Both the position numbers and the translations under genes were made by a program. Below are positions 35,105 through 43,892 of a DNA stretch of 64,000 nt, piece by piece (within the stretch, counting starts at the first letter, position 1; the number at the start of each line of letters is the position of its first letter). The stretch spans positions 1 through 64,000 of the forward strand of contig DATLXK010000058.1 in assembly GCA_035575925.1 (NCBI GenBank), read 5' to 3'. The notes beneath the pieces were generated by a model, which did no database searches, had not been told where the DNA came from, and saw only the letters and a program-made list of their open reading frames with translations. This DNA is from DASWTL01 sp035575925. GTDB lineage: Bacteria; Bacteroidota; Bacteroidia; Sphingobacteriales; Sphingobacteriaceae.

Positions 35105-36703
35105 ATGAAGGCTCATTTAATCAGGATTAAGAAGTTTGGAATATTGACTATTGTGATATGTCTGGGTATGTTGCACATAGAATCCACTAAAGCAGTGGCA
35201 CAAAAACGTCCAAATATCTTATTTTGCATTGCAGATGATGCCTCGTATAAATATCTAAGTACATATGGAACCTCCTGGGTTAGAACCCCAACAATAGACA
35301 GAATTGCGAAGGAAGGCTTATTATTTATGAACGCTTATACGCCTAATGCTAAATGCTCACCTTCAAGAGCAAGTATTTTAACCGGGCGAAATTCATGGCA
35401 ATTAGAAGAAGCAGGGAACCATTCACCGGTTTTCCCGATAAAATTCACTACGTACGTAGAATCACTCTACAAGAATGGGTATAAAGTAGGCTACACAGGA
35501 AAAGGATGGGCGCCGGGTATAGCCAAAGATGCCAATGGTGGAAACAGGCTCCTTACAGGTTCTCCATTTAATGAACTAAAAAGAGATGCTCCTACAAAAG
35601 GAATTTCGGGGATTGATTATGCTGCAAACTTTCAGGCATTTTTAAATAAAAAGTCAAAAGATGAGCCTTTTTGCTTTTGGTATGGCGGCATCGAGCCGCA
35701 TCGTGAATACGAATATGGCACCGGAGTTTCGATCGGTAAAAAGAAGATATCTGATATTACAGAAGTTCCACCGTTTTGGCCTGATAATGAAAAAGTTCGT
35801 AACGACATGCTTGACTATGCTTATGAGGTTGAATATTTTGATCATCAATTAAGTAAGATTCTTGAGGTTTTAGAAAAATCAGGTGAACTTGAAAACACAT
35901 TAATTGTAGTTACCTCGGATAATGGAATGCCTTTTCCCCGGGTAAAGGGGCATGTTTTTGAGCATGATAATCATATGCCCTTAATTGTGATGTGGAAGAA
36001 TGGCATTAAAGTTCCGGGTCGGAGAATAACAGACTTTGTAAGCTTTATCGATTTTGCACCAACATTTTTAGAAGTTGCCGGTGTTAAATCCAATTTAACC
36101 GGAATGCAGCCTATAACGGGTGAATCGTTAGTAAAAATTTTTAAATCTGATAAAAATGGAACAGTTGAAAATACGCGTGATCACGTTTTATTAGGAAAAG
36201 AGAGAACTGATCTGGGCAGACCAAAAGATGCAGGCTACCCGGTACGTGGTATTGTGAAAGGGAATTTCATTTACTCCGTTAATTATGAGCCAGGGCGCTG
36301 GCCTGCCGGAAATCCTGAAACAGGATATTTAGATACCGATGGCAGCCCTACCAAAACAATTATTTTGGAAGAGAAGCGAAATGGAATAAATGCCCGGCAT
36401 TGGGATATGGCCTTTGGATTAAAAGGTTCTGAAGAGTTATATCAATTAAATGAAGATCCCTACTCAATGTCAAATCTGGCTGAAAACAAGTCGTATCAAA
36501 AAATTAAAAATGAGTTAAAAGCTCAGATGGAGAAAGAGTTAAAAGAACAGCAGGATCCCCGGATGTTTGGGAAGGGTAATCTGTTTGATGAATATCCTTA
36601 TGGCAATGAAAGTTCGCGGGGATTTTATGAACGTTATATGAAGGGTGAAAAAATAAATACAGGTTGGGTGAATAAATCTGATTATGAAAAAGTTGAAAAA
36701 TAA
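35105..36703 (+). CDS. Secreted Cys-type sulfatase
   Basis: 532 aa from the ATG at 35105, two bases after the apbE stop (the TTG two codons earlier is ignored). Signal peptide ends near AVAQ. ILFCIADDASYKYLS holds the metal Asp pair, CSPSRASILTGR the formylglycine Cys 84, followed by VTSDNGMPFPR and HDNHMPLIVMW blocks. The GIEPHREYEYG segment and long C-terminus resemble heparan/N-sulfoglucosamine-type sulfatases, but the specificity is a guess. Confidence 0.92.
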   Translation: MKAHLIRIKKFGILTIVICLGMLHIESTKAVAQKRPNILFCIADDASYKYLSTYGTSWVRTPTIDRIAKEGLLFMNAYTPNAKCSPSRASILTGRNSWQLEEAGNHSPVFPIKFTTYVESLYKNGYKVGYTGKGWAPGIAKDANGGNRLLTGSPFNELKRDAPTKGISGIDYAANFQAFLNKKSKDEPFCFWYGGIEPHREYEYGTGVSIGKKKISDITEVPPFWPDNEKVRNDMLDYAYEVEYFDHQLSKILEVLEKSGELENTLIVVTSDNGMPFPRVKGHVFEHDNHMPLIVMWKNGIKVPGRRITDFVSFIDFAPTFLEVAGVKSNLTGMQPITGESLVKIFKSDKNGTVENTRDHVLLGKERTDLGRPKDAGYPVRGIVKGNFIYSVNYEPGRWPAGNPETGYLDTDGSPTKTIILEEKRNGINARHWDMAFGLKGSEELYQLNEDPYSMSNLAENKSYQKIKNELKAQMEKELKEQQDPRMFGKGNLFDEYPYGNESSRGFYERYMKGEKINTGWVNKSDYEKVEK

Positions 36704-36961
36704 ATGATGAAATCGCTGATCTTTTTCATCTCCTTTTTCTTTTTTAGTAGTTATACTTCATTTGCTCAGGCCAAGCCGGAACAACCAAATATCATCCTGA
36801 TCCATAATCAATGGGAATCTTATAATCTATCAGAAGATCCTACAGAGCTGAACGATTTAGCTCAAAAAAATCCTGAAAAGAAAAGCAGGCTGGAAAAATT
36901 GTATGCAGACTGGACAATTAAAAATGGGGTTTTACCATGGAGTGTGGTAAATCGTATATAG
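36704..36961 (+). pseudogene. Sulfatase remnant: signal peptide and N-strand fused to C-terminus
   Basis: 85 codons starting immediately after the previous stop. It keeps a sulfatase signal peptide and first beta-strand (AKPEQPNIILI), then jumps after about three residues to a sulfatase C-terminus (WESYNLSEDPTELNDLAQ, then the DWTIKNGVLPW tail, like the AGVIPWEQ tail of the sulfatase at 18332). About 400 residues including metal and formylglycine sites are absent. This looks like an in-frame internal deletion of a former fourth sulfatase; no catalytic function is possible. Confidence 0.8.
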
Positions 36962-37000
36962 CGTTGTTATTAGTAGTTCTAAATCGTAAAAAAAAATTTA

Positions 37001-38248
37001 ATGAGAGTTTTAACTAATTTAACCTTTCAAGTTATACTGGCCATTGTTTTAGGAGTGATTGTTGGCTTACTGTTCCCTCAATTTTCGGGCACAGCAAAAG
37101 TGATAAGCCAAACCTTTATTAATATGATCAGCATGTTAATAGCCCCTATTATTTTTCTAACTATAGTTCTCGGCATTACACAAATGGGAGACATGAAAAA
37201 AGTTGGACGCGTTGGAGGGAAAGCCTTGTTATATTTTGAAATTGTAACCTCATTCGCTATCGTAATCGGATTAGTTGTGGCCAACATTTTTAAACCCGGG
37301 GAAGGGGTTCCACTAGTATTAAATGCCGGAAACCCAACTAAGGGCGGTGTCCAAGCTATTCCCCCAAGCCCTGATATTGATTGGGTTGCTTTCATTTCTC
37401 ATATCGTGCCTAAAAATATTTTTGAGGCTTTCGCAAATGGTGATATTTTGCAAATTTTATTCTTTGCAATTTTATTTGGATACGGATTATTAAAACTTCA
37501 GCATACCGGAAAACCAATTATTCAATTTTTTGAACGGTTTTCAAAGGTGTTTTTCTATATCATGAAGGTTGTTATGCGGTTGGCGCCTTTAGGTGCTTTT
37601 GGTGGTATGGCTTACACTATTGGAAGTTTCGGTCTAAGTACGCTGTTACCCTTAGGCAAATTAATGTTGTGTGTTTATGCTACTATGGCGTTTTTTATCT
37701 TTGGGGTACTAAACTTTATATGTTATCTGTACAAATTCAGCCTGTTCAAATACCTTAAGTTCATTAGAAAAGAAATTGTAATTGTACTTGGAACATCGTC
37801 ATCAGAAAGTGTTTTGCCAAGTATGATGCAGAAAATGGAAAAATTTGGATGTGGCCCTTCTGTTGTCGGTTTGGTTATTCCAACCGGCTATTCTTTTAAT
37901 TTGGATGGCACATCGATTTATCTTTCTATGGCGGTCATATTTCTTGCCCAGGTTAACGCCATCCCGTTAGACTGGACCATGCAATTAACTATCGTGGGGA
38001 TTTTAATGTTAACCTCTAAAGGCGCAGCCGCAGTTACAGGCGGGGGCTTTATTGTATTGGCATCCACACTTGCAGCACTAAAAATTATCCCGGTAGAAAG
38101 TATTGCCATTTTATTAGGTGTAGATAGATTTATGTCTGAGGCCAGAGCCATCACAAACATGATTGGTAATGGTATCGCTGCAATAGTTATTTCAAAAAGC
38201 GAAAATGATTTTTCTCAGGAGGCTTATGAAGAAGCCGTAGGGAGTTGA
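37001..38248 (+). CDS. dctA: Dicarboxylate/amino acid:cation symporter (DctA/GltP family)
   Basis: 415 aa membrane protein of the DAACS family: N-terminal helices with MISMLIAPIIFLTIVLGI, serine-rich re-entrant loop GTSSSESVLPSM, TM7 motif GYSFNLDGTSIY (NLDGT as in DctA) and TM8 region MSEARAITNMIGNG. Imports C4-dicarboxylates or acidic amino acids with H+ or Na+. It follows the sulfatase remnant by 39 nt. Its role in a glycan locus may be uptake of an acidic product; DctA versus GltP specificity is not settled. Confidence 0.85.
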   Translation: MRVLTNLTFQVILAIVLGVIVGLLFPQFSGTAKVISQTFINMISMLIAPIIFLTIVLGITQMGDMKKVGRVGGKALLYFEIVTSFAIVIGLVVANIFKPGEGVPLVLNAGNPTKGGVQAIPPSPDIDWVAFISHIVPKNIFEAFANGDILQILFFAILFGYGLLKLQHTGKPIIQFFERFSKVFFYIMKVVMRLAPLGAFGGMAYTIGSFGLSTLLPLGKLMLCVYATMAFFIFGVLNFICYLYKFSLFKYLKFIRKEIVIVLGTSSSESVLPSMMQKMEKFGCGPSVVGLVIPTGYSFNLDGTSIYLSMAVIFLAQVNAIPLDWTMQLTIVGILMLTSKGAAAVTGGGFIVLASTLAALKIIPVESIAILLGVDRFMSEARAITNMIGNGIAAIVISKSENDFSQEAYEEAVGS

Positions 38249-38371
38249 TATTTAATTATAAAAGCATCATAATCATATAATTTAGTATTGTCCTAAAACG
38301 GGCTGTATTAATATTTTTGATATGTGGCTATTCCTCTAAGGGCTTAATCTACTAACTCATTTATTATAATC

Positions 38372-39445
38372 ATGATGGACAATAGGAGAGATTTTGTTAA
38401 AAAGTTAGGTGCTATAGGTTTAGTAAGCACAATGCCTGATTTTTTAGTGTCGAATTCATTGGCAGATACACTAGCTCCTCAAAAAAAAATTTGGGGCGGT
38501 TTAATGCATTTAAGTTTTAACATGTGGGAAGACCACGACCGGTTAAAAAATAGTGAGAATACTAATCATAGAGTGCGAATATGGCAGGATCAACTAAACA
38601 TTAGTGAATCATTATGGAATGACTCATTGACTAAAATGGTTGCCAATGGCATGAATATGGTTGTTATTGATTTAGGTGATGCAGTAAAATATGAAAGCCA
38701 CCCGGAAATTGCTGTTAAAAATGCGTGGTCAACCAGCCGTTTAAAAACAGAGCTGGCCAGAATTAGAAAAATGGGATTGGAGCCTATTCCCAAATTGAAT
38801 TTTTCCGCCGGACATGATCAATGGTTAGGGGATTACTCCAGAATGGTTTCAACGCCAACTTATTATAAAGTATGCAGCGAGCTAATTGCTGAAGTAACTC
38901 AGCTTTTTGGTAAACCGAGATTTTTTCATTTAGGATATGATGAAGAAAATGCTAATAACCAACGGTTCCTGAACGTATCGATAGTAAGACATGGCGAGCA
39001 ATGGTGGAAGGATTTTTATTTCTTTGTAAAAGAAGTGGAGAAAGGCGGCGTTCGTCCGTGGATTTGGTCAGACTTTGCATGGGAGAATGAAGAGGAGTTT
39101 TTCAAGAAAATGCCTAAATCTGTTTTACAAAGTAACTGGTATTATGGTAACGATTTTAGCGATCCTAAGCACAAAATTGTTCGGACATACTTGCGTTTGG
39201 AAAAAGAAGGATACGATCAGATACCGTGTGGCACCTATTATGTGAGCGCAACAGAGAAAGCAAAAGATGAAAATATGATGGCCAACATTCAGTTTGCTGC
39301 AAAAACCATTGCAGATTCACGATTAAAGGGTTTCTTACTTACAAACTGGCGACCAACAAGAGAACCGTTCAGAGAGGAAATTTTAAAAGGATTTGATTTG
39401 ACAGGTGACGCTAAAAAGTGGTTCGTTGCCAATTATAAAAAATAA
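38372..39445 (+). CDS. Exported GH20-like TIM-barrel protein
   Basis: 357 aa with a Tat-like start (NRRDFVKKLGAIG). A TIM barrel is suggested by alternating strands; FFHLGYDEENA near 190 resembles the H-x-G-x-D-E catalytic signature of GH20 hexosaminidases and relatives, and RPWIWSDFAWE and LTNWRPTREPF resemble late barrel strands. I do not recognise the exact family. A glycosidase on an exported oligosaccharide is the best guess. 123 nt after dctA, 103 nt before the GH105 gene. Confidence 0.6.
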   Translation: MMDNRRDFVKKLGAIGLVSTMPDFLVSNSLADTLAPQKKIWGGLMHLSFNMWEDHDRLKNSENTNHRVRIWQDQLNISESLWNDSLTKMVANGMNMVVIDLGDAVKYESHPEIAVKNAWSTSRLKTELARIRKMGLEPIPKLNFSAGHDQWLGDYSRMVSTPTYYKVCSELIAEVTQLFGKPRFFHLGYDEENANNQRFLNVSIVRHGEQWWKDFYFFVKEVEKGGVRPWIWSDFAWENEEEFFKKMPKSVLQSNWYYGNDFSDPKHKIVRTYLRLEKEGYDQIPCGTYYVSATEKAKDENMMANIQFAAKTIADSRLKGFLLTNWRPTREPFREEILKGFDLTGDAKKWFVANYKK

Positions 39446-39548
39446 CACTTAGTAACTGTTGTGTTTTATGCCTGAAGATAAAGGCATTATTAAAGTTGCC
39501 AATCACTGGAAATTTTAGAAAGATTTCGTTTAAATAAGTAAAAATATA

Positions 39549-40802
39549 ATGAACCAATCAGTTAAAAAAATACTCACCAGGGTCATACTCGCCTCCGGAC
39601 TATTAACGGGTCTTTCAACTCATACTTTCGCTCAGGTAAGATCGCCTGAAATGATTGTTCGCAGTGTGGCTGATAATGTTCTTGAAAATACGTCCTTCCG
39701 GTTTATTGATAATAAAACAAAGAAAACATATTCATCAGCAAAAGAGATAAGTGCAATAACCCCAGATATTCAGGTAGAAAGCATTTATAATAAATGGCAT
39801 TACTCTAATGGTGTGATGAATGTTGGCCTTTTACAAGCCGCAAAAGTATTGGGAGACAAAAAATATTCAGAATATACAGCCAGAAATTTTGATTTTATTT
39901 TCAGTAATCTGTCTTCCTTTAAGCAGGGTTTTGAAAATAAGGAAAGAACAGAATGGTCAACCTATTATCGGATGAATATTTTGGATGATTACGGAGCCCT
40001 ATCAGCAGCTATATTAGATTTAAATGAACTGGTAAACCGAGACGATTACAGAACGTATACCCAAAAAGCTGCCAATCACACCCAAAAAGGGTTACTAAGA
40101 CTAAAAGATGGCACCTGGTCCCGGGATCGTCCCAGAAACATGACCGTTTGGGCAGATGATTTATATATGGGAGTGCCGTTCATGGCAAGAATGGGGAGAA
40201 TTACAGGAAATAAGAAATATTTTGATGATGCTATTAAGCAAGTGGAAAATTTCACAAGGCTTTTATACAATCCATCCACCAATCTTTACTACCATTGTTA
40301 TTATAATGATGTAGAAATGACCGGTGTAGCTCATTGGCTGCGTTGCAATGGTTGGGTAGTATTAGCACAAACAGAGTTGTTAAATAATCTGCCAAAAGAT
40401 CATCCAAAACGCAAAGAGCTCATAGCAAATTTATTAAGACAAATAATTGGATACTCCCGTTATCAGGATAATAAATCCGGATTATGGCATCAACTGATAG
40501 ATAAACAGGATTCCTACTTGGAAACTTCAGGGACTGCTATGTTTACCTATGCGGTTGCGAGAGCTGTAAACGAAGGATGGATAAATAAATCCTATTTAAG
40601 CATTGCAGAAAATGGATGGAAAGGGGTTGCGTCAAAAATTACGGCAAAAGGTGAGATTGAGGATGTTTGTATTGGCACCGGGATTTCTGAAAGCATCGCT
40701 TTTTACTATGAAAGACCAACAAAATTAAATGATTATCATGCAATCGGTGCAGTTTTACTTGCCGGAACAGAAATGATTAGAGCATCAAAAAATGTGAAGT
40801 AA
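39549..40802 (+). CDS. GH105 unsaturated rhamnogalacturonyl/glucuronyl hydrolase
   Basis: 417 aa with signal peptide (ends HTFAQ). (alpha/alpha)6 barrel with the GH105 block TVWADDLYMGVPFMARMG near 200, WHYSNGVMNVGLLQA near 80, VAHWLRCNGWVVLA near 260, and the closing IGTGISESIAFYYERP. It releases 4-deoxy-unsaturated uronic acids from lyase products. Secretion suggests periplasmic action, complementing the cytoplasmic GH88-like enzyme at 24509. Last gene of the island; convergent with the M28 peptidase gene. Confidence 0.88.
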   Translation: MNQSVKKILTRVILASGLLTGLSTHTFAQVRSPEMIVRSVADNVLENTSFRFIDNKTKKTYSSAKEISAITPDIQVESIYNKWHYSNGVMNVGLLQAAKVLGDKKYSEYTARNFDFIFSNLSSFKQGFENKERTEWSTYYRMNILDDYGALSAAILDLNELVNRDDYRTYTQKAANHTQKGLLRLKDGTWSRDRPRNMTVWADDLYMGVPFMARMGRITGNKKYFDDAIKQVENFTRLLYNPSTNLYYHCYYNDVEMTGVAHWLRCNGWVVLAQTELLNNLPKDHPKRKELIANLLRQIIGYSRYQDNKSGLWHQLIDKQDSYLETSGTAMFTYAVARAVNEGWINKSYLSIAENGWKGVASKITAKGEIEDVCIGTGISESIAFYYERPTKLNDYHAIGAVLLAGTEMIRASKNVK

Positions 40803-40862
40803 CACCTCATACACCAGTAATTAAACCATCAAAATCAGAGTAATTACAAAGAATTTTTAGAG

Positions 40863-42215
40863 TTATCTAAAAGGCTTCGGAATTACAACCATACTTTCAT
40901 GGCCTTCTGCATCAACAGATTGTACTCCAAAAAAATAATTATCCTTGGAGTAATCTAATGTTACTTTAGTACCAGTTACAAAAAATTTCTTTTCCCACAC
41001 AGGGCTACTGGTTTCGCGCATGGTGACATAATAGCCAATCGGTAGTTCTCCTTTAGGGGCTTCCCATTGTAATGATGTTCGGTTGGTGAGGCCGCTGGTG
41101 ATAACAGAGACATTTTGAGGTTTCTGTGGAGCCAAAGTCAAGCTGGCGACAGCTGCCAGATTCATCCTGGTAACTTTTTGAACATATCCATAATCCACAA
41201 AATCAGGAAGATCACCATAATCTACACCTTTTTCTGTTCTCACATTCTGATGCTGGCGGTTAAAATTTTCGTTCATTTCTGTAACCCTGATGGCAGCAAA
41301 CCCTTCCTTTGAAAACGCGGTGTGGTCGCCTCCACGCAAATACCTGTCTTTACGGTATATCAGCTTCACTTCAAGCTGATCCACATACCGCTCGCCAACC
41401 TCTTTTAAATAACGAGCAAACGTTCTGGCCGGACTGTCATTTTCACCGCCTGTACTGCCCCGCAAAGCAGCCTGATCAGCAGATTCAACAGCCGGAACAC
41501 CTTCGCTGAATATCCGTACACTACGATTATCTTTCAATTCTGTCTCCAGGCCATACGTATTTCCAATAATATCATTAGTAATCATTCCTTCCACATTCCA
41601 CTTTGCTTCTTTTCCTCTTTTTGCAAGATGAGCCGCTCCATAAAGCCCCTGTTCTTCAGCAACGAGGGCACCAAAAATAATAGTAGCGTTAAATTTGTAT
41701 TGGCTCATCACCCTGGCAAGTTCCATAATCGCGGCTGTTCCCGAAGCATCATCATTAGCCCCCGGGGCAAAGCTTTTAGCATCCATTATATTAGAAACCC
41801 TCGAATCATAGTGTCCGGTAATAATAAATATCCTGTCGTCACCGGGATCTGTGCCGGGAAGAGTCGCAAGTACATTTTTCATTGCCGTAGAAACAGGCAT
41901 CCGTTGTCCGTCAGCTGGCTGTACGAACGTATCAAATTCAACCTTTAGCCGACCTCCGGAAGCTTTGGAATATTTTTCCAATTCATTTTTTATCCAATTC
42001 CTTGCGGCCCCGATACCTGTTTTACTGCTTGTAGTATCACTTAAGGAATGCCTGGTTTGAAAACTGACCAGCTTTCTTATAAGTTCTTCCAGGTTTTGTG
42101 CCGATATCTGGGATGCCATATTTCTGATTTTTGTATCAGGAATAGTACGCGGGGGTTGAGCAAAAACGTGTATTATTGTTAAAAAAAACAGGCTGCTTAA
42201 TGTGATTTTTTTCAT
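40863..42215 (-). CDS. Secreted M28 family zinc aminopeptidase
   Basis: 450 aa with signal peptide (ends VFAQ). M28 core: TGHYDSRVS (metal His/Asp), GANDDASGTAAIMELARV (bridging Asp), ALVAEEQGLYGA (catalytic and metal Glu), GGDHTAFSKEGFAAIRVTE (late His region). About 80 C-terminal residues have a fibronectin-III-like pattern (TSLQWEAPKGELPIGYYV). Releases N-terminal amino acids outside the cytoplasm. Not obviously linked to its neighbours. Confidence 0.9.
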   Translation of the reverse strand: MKKITLSSLFFLTIIHVFAQPPRTIPDTKIRNMASQISAQNLEELIRKLVSFQTRHSLSDTTSSKTGIGAARNWIKNELEKYSKASGGRLKVEFDTFVQPADGQRMPVSTAMKNVLATLPGTDPGDDRIFIITGHYDSRVSNIMDAKSFAPGANDDASGTAAIMELARVMSQYKFNATIIFGALVAEEQGLYGAAHLAKRGKEAKWNVEGMITNDIIGNTYGLETELKDNRSVRIFSEGVPAVESADQAALRGSTGGENDSPARTFARYLKEVGERYVDQLEVKLIYRKDRYLRGGDHTAFSKEGFAAIRVTEMNENFNRQHQNVRTEKGVDYGDLPDFVDYGYVQKVTRMNLAAVASLTLAPQKPQNVSVITSGLTNRTSLQWEAPKGELPIGYYVTMRETSSPVWEKKFFVTGTKVTLDYSKDNYFFGVQSVDAEGHESMVVIPKPFR

Positions 42216-42322
42216 GTATTCTAATCTAATGTTTTTAAGCGGATTTATTAGATGTTAACTATTAAAAATGGGGTTACAAACATTTATTGCATAAGGTAGT
42301 TTCTTAAATACACACAAATGCA

Positions 42323-43630
42323 ATGAATGATAAATTTTTGAGATTTATTAAATTATATCACAATTTATTACCCGGACTTAAATTGATTAACAGGCACATT
42401 GTTTTTGTTATATTTTTAATCTGTGGCTATCCATTAACTTCTAATGCTTATTCCCTGCTTACACATGAAGCAATAATTGATGTAAGCTGGAAAAAATCAA
42501 TTGAACCTTTACTTCTTAAAAAATATCCAAATACTACAGAAAGCCAGTTGTTTGAAGCGCATTCTTATGCCTACGGGGGTGCTATAATGCCCGATATTGG
42601 CTATTCTCCTTTTGGTAGCATGCTGTATACCGATTTTGTTCATAATGTACGTACCGGTGATTATATAGAGGCTTTATTGGAAGCAGCAGAGAATGTGAAT
42701 GAGTATGCTTTTGCATTAGGTTCTCTTGCGCATTATATGGCCGATAATTATGGACACTCGATAGGTACAAACATTGCTGTTCCTTTAACTTATCCAAAGG
42801 TGAAAGCAAAATTTGGTGATACAGTAACTTATGCAGATCATAACATATCGCACTCCAGGATGGAATTAGCTTTTGATGTGTTACAAACAGCCCGTGGAAA
42901 CTACGCTTCAAAGGCTTACCACGACTTTATTGGATTTAATATAGCCCGGCCGGTAGTAGAAAAAGCTTTTTTTAAAACATATGGCATTGATGTGAATGAT
43001 GTTTTTGGAAGTATGTCGGTTGCAATAAGCACTTTCAGATGGACTATAAAATCATTTTTGCCCACCATTGTAAGGACAGCATGGGCAACTAAAAAATCCG
43101 AATTAAGAAAGACAAATCCAGGAGTTACTGCACAATCATTCAAATATAGAATGAATAATAAAGCATACTATAGTGAATTTGGCAGAGACCATCAAAAAGC
43201 AGGCTTCATTCCAACTATATTAGGCTGGTTAGTACCTGTTTTGCCTAAAATTGGCCCCCTGGCTAAACTGAAATTTAAAGCACCAACTCCGGAAACTGAG
43301 AAATTGTTTATTAAGAGTTTTGACAGCACGTTAGTTCATTATGATGCCGCGCTTAAGCAGCTTAATAAGTCTTCATTAGACTTGCAAAATCGCACCCTGG
43401 ATACAGGACAAAAGACAGAGAAAGGTGAATATTCGATTGCAGATAATAATTATGCAGAGTTTTTATTAAAGTTAAAAGAGAACAAATTTGAAAACATAAC
43501 TCCTGAAATCAGGGATAATCTGCTTTCTTTTTACAAATCAGGCAAACCGCCTAAAATCAGTAAAAAATATTCTAAAAAATGGAGTGAAGTTACAATGGCA
43601 TTAAATATGCTTGCTGCAGTTAATAGGTAA
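42323..43630 (+). CDS. Zinc-dependent phospholipase C-like protein
   Basis: 435 aa with an N-terminal hydrophobic export signal ending near SNAYS. Zn-PLC (PF00882-like) motifs: an early LLTHEAI histidine, DFVHNVRTGDY, LGSLAHYMADNYGHSIG (metal His/Asp cluster near 135-150) and a later DHNISHSRMELAFD. Family members bind zinc through such His/Asp residues and often hydrolyse phospholipids, but many bacterial homologues are uncharacterised. Its stop (43628-43630) directly abuts the truncated kaiB. Confidence 0.8.
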   Translation: MNDKFLRFIKLYHNLLPGLKLINRHIVFVIFLICGYPLTSNAYSLLTHEAIIDVSWKKSIEPLLLKKYPNTTESQLFEAHSYAYGGAIMPDIGYSPFGSMLYTDFVHNVRTGDYIEALLEAAENVNEYAFALGSLAHYMADNYGHSIGTNIAVPLTYPKVKAKFGDTVTYADHNISHSRMELAFDVLQTARGNYASKAYHDFIGFNIARPVVEKAFFKTYGIDVNDVFGSMSVAISTFRWTIKSFLPTIVRTAWATKKSELRKTNPGVTAQSFKYRMNNKAYYSEFGRDHQKAGFIPTILGWLVPVLPKIGPLAKLKFKAPTPETEKLFIKSFDSTLVHYDAALKQLNKSSLDLQNRTLDTGQKTEKGEYSIADNNYAEFLLKLKENKFENITPEIRDNLLSFYKSGKPPKISKKYSKKWSEVTMALNMLAAVNR

Positions 43631-43652
43631 TTAAGGTAATACGCCCAAATCT

Positions 43653-43892
43653 ATGACAGCACTATCTAACTTGAAGAAATATTGCGAAGAGCATTTGCAG
43701 GATCAGTATCGTATTGAGGTGATTGACCTGCTGGTAAATCCGCAGCTGGCCGAAGGTGATCAGATCTTTGCTATTCCTACCCTGGTGCGTAAGGTGCCTG
43801 AACCCATTAGAAAAATAATAGGGGATCTTTCTAATGAAGAAAAAGTACTGGTAGGCTTAGATATTCGTCCGTTAGTAACTCCCGGTTCATGA
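43653..43892 (+). CDS. kaiB: KaiB-family protein, N-terminally truncated
   Basis: 79 aa matching KaiB from helix 1 to the end (EVIDLLVNPQLAEGDQI, IPTLVRKVPEPIRKIIGDLS, VLVGLDIRPL). The first beta-strand is missing. The six codons before the ATG read GNTPKS in frame, which is exactly the KaiB sequence expected there, and are preceded by an in-frame TAA (43632). The gene thus appears 5'-truncated at the phospholipase gene boundary, beside a duplicated GGTAAT. No kaiC or clock kinase is nearby. The thioredoxin-like fold is unlikely to be complete. It overlaps the convergent MFS gene by 6 nt. Confidence 0.82.
   Translation: MTALSNLKKYCEEHLQDQYRIEVIDLLVNPQLAEGDQIFAIPTLVRKVPEPIRKIIGDLSNEEKVLVGLDIRPLVTPGS

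Noticed and set aside
40803..40862. Inverted GTAATTA/TAATTAC pair between convergent GH105 and M28 genes
   Set aside because: The loop is 17 nt, the stem only 7 A/T-rich pairs and there is no T-tract; too weak to call.
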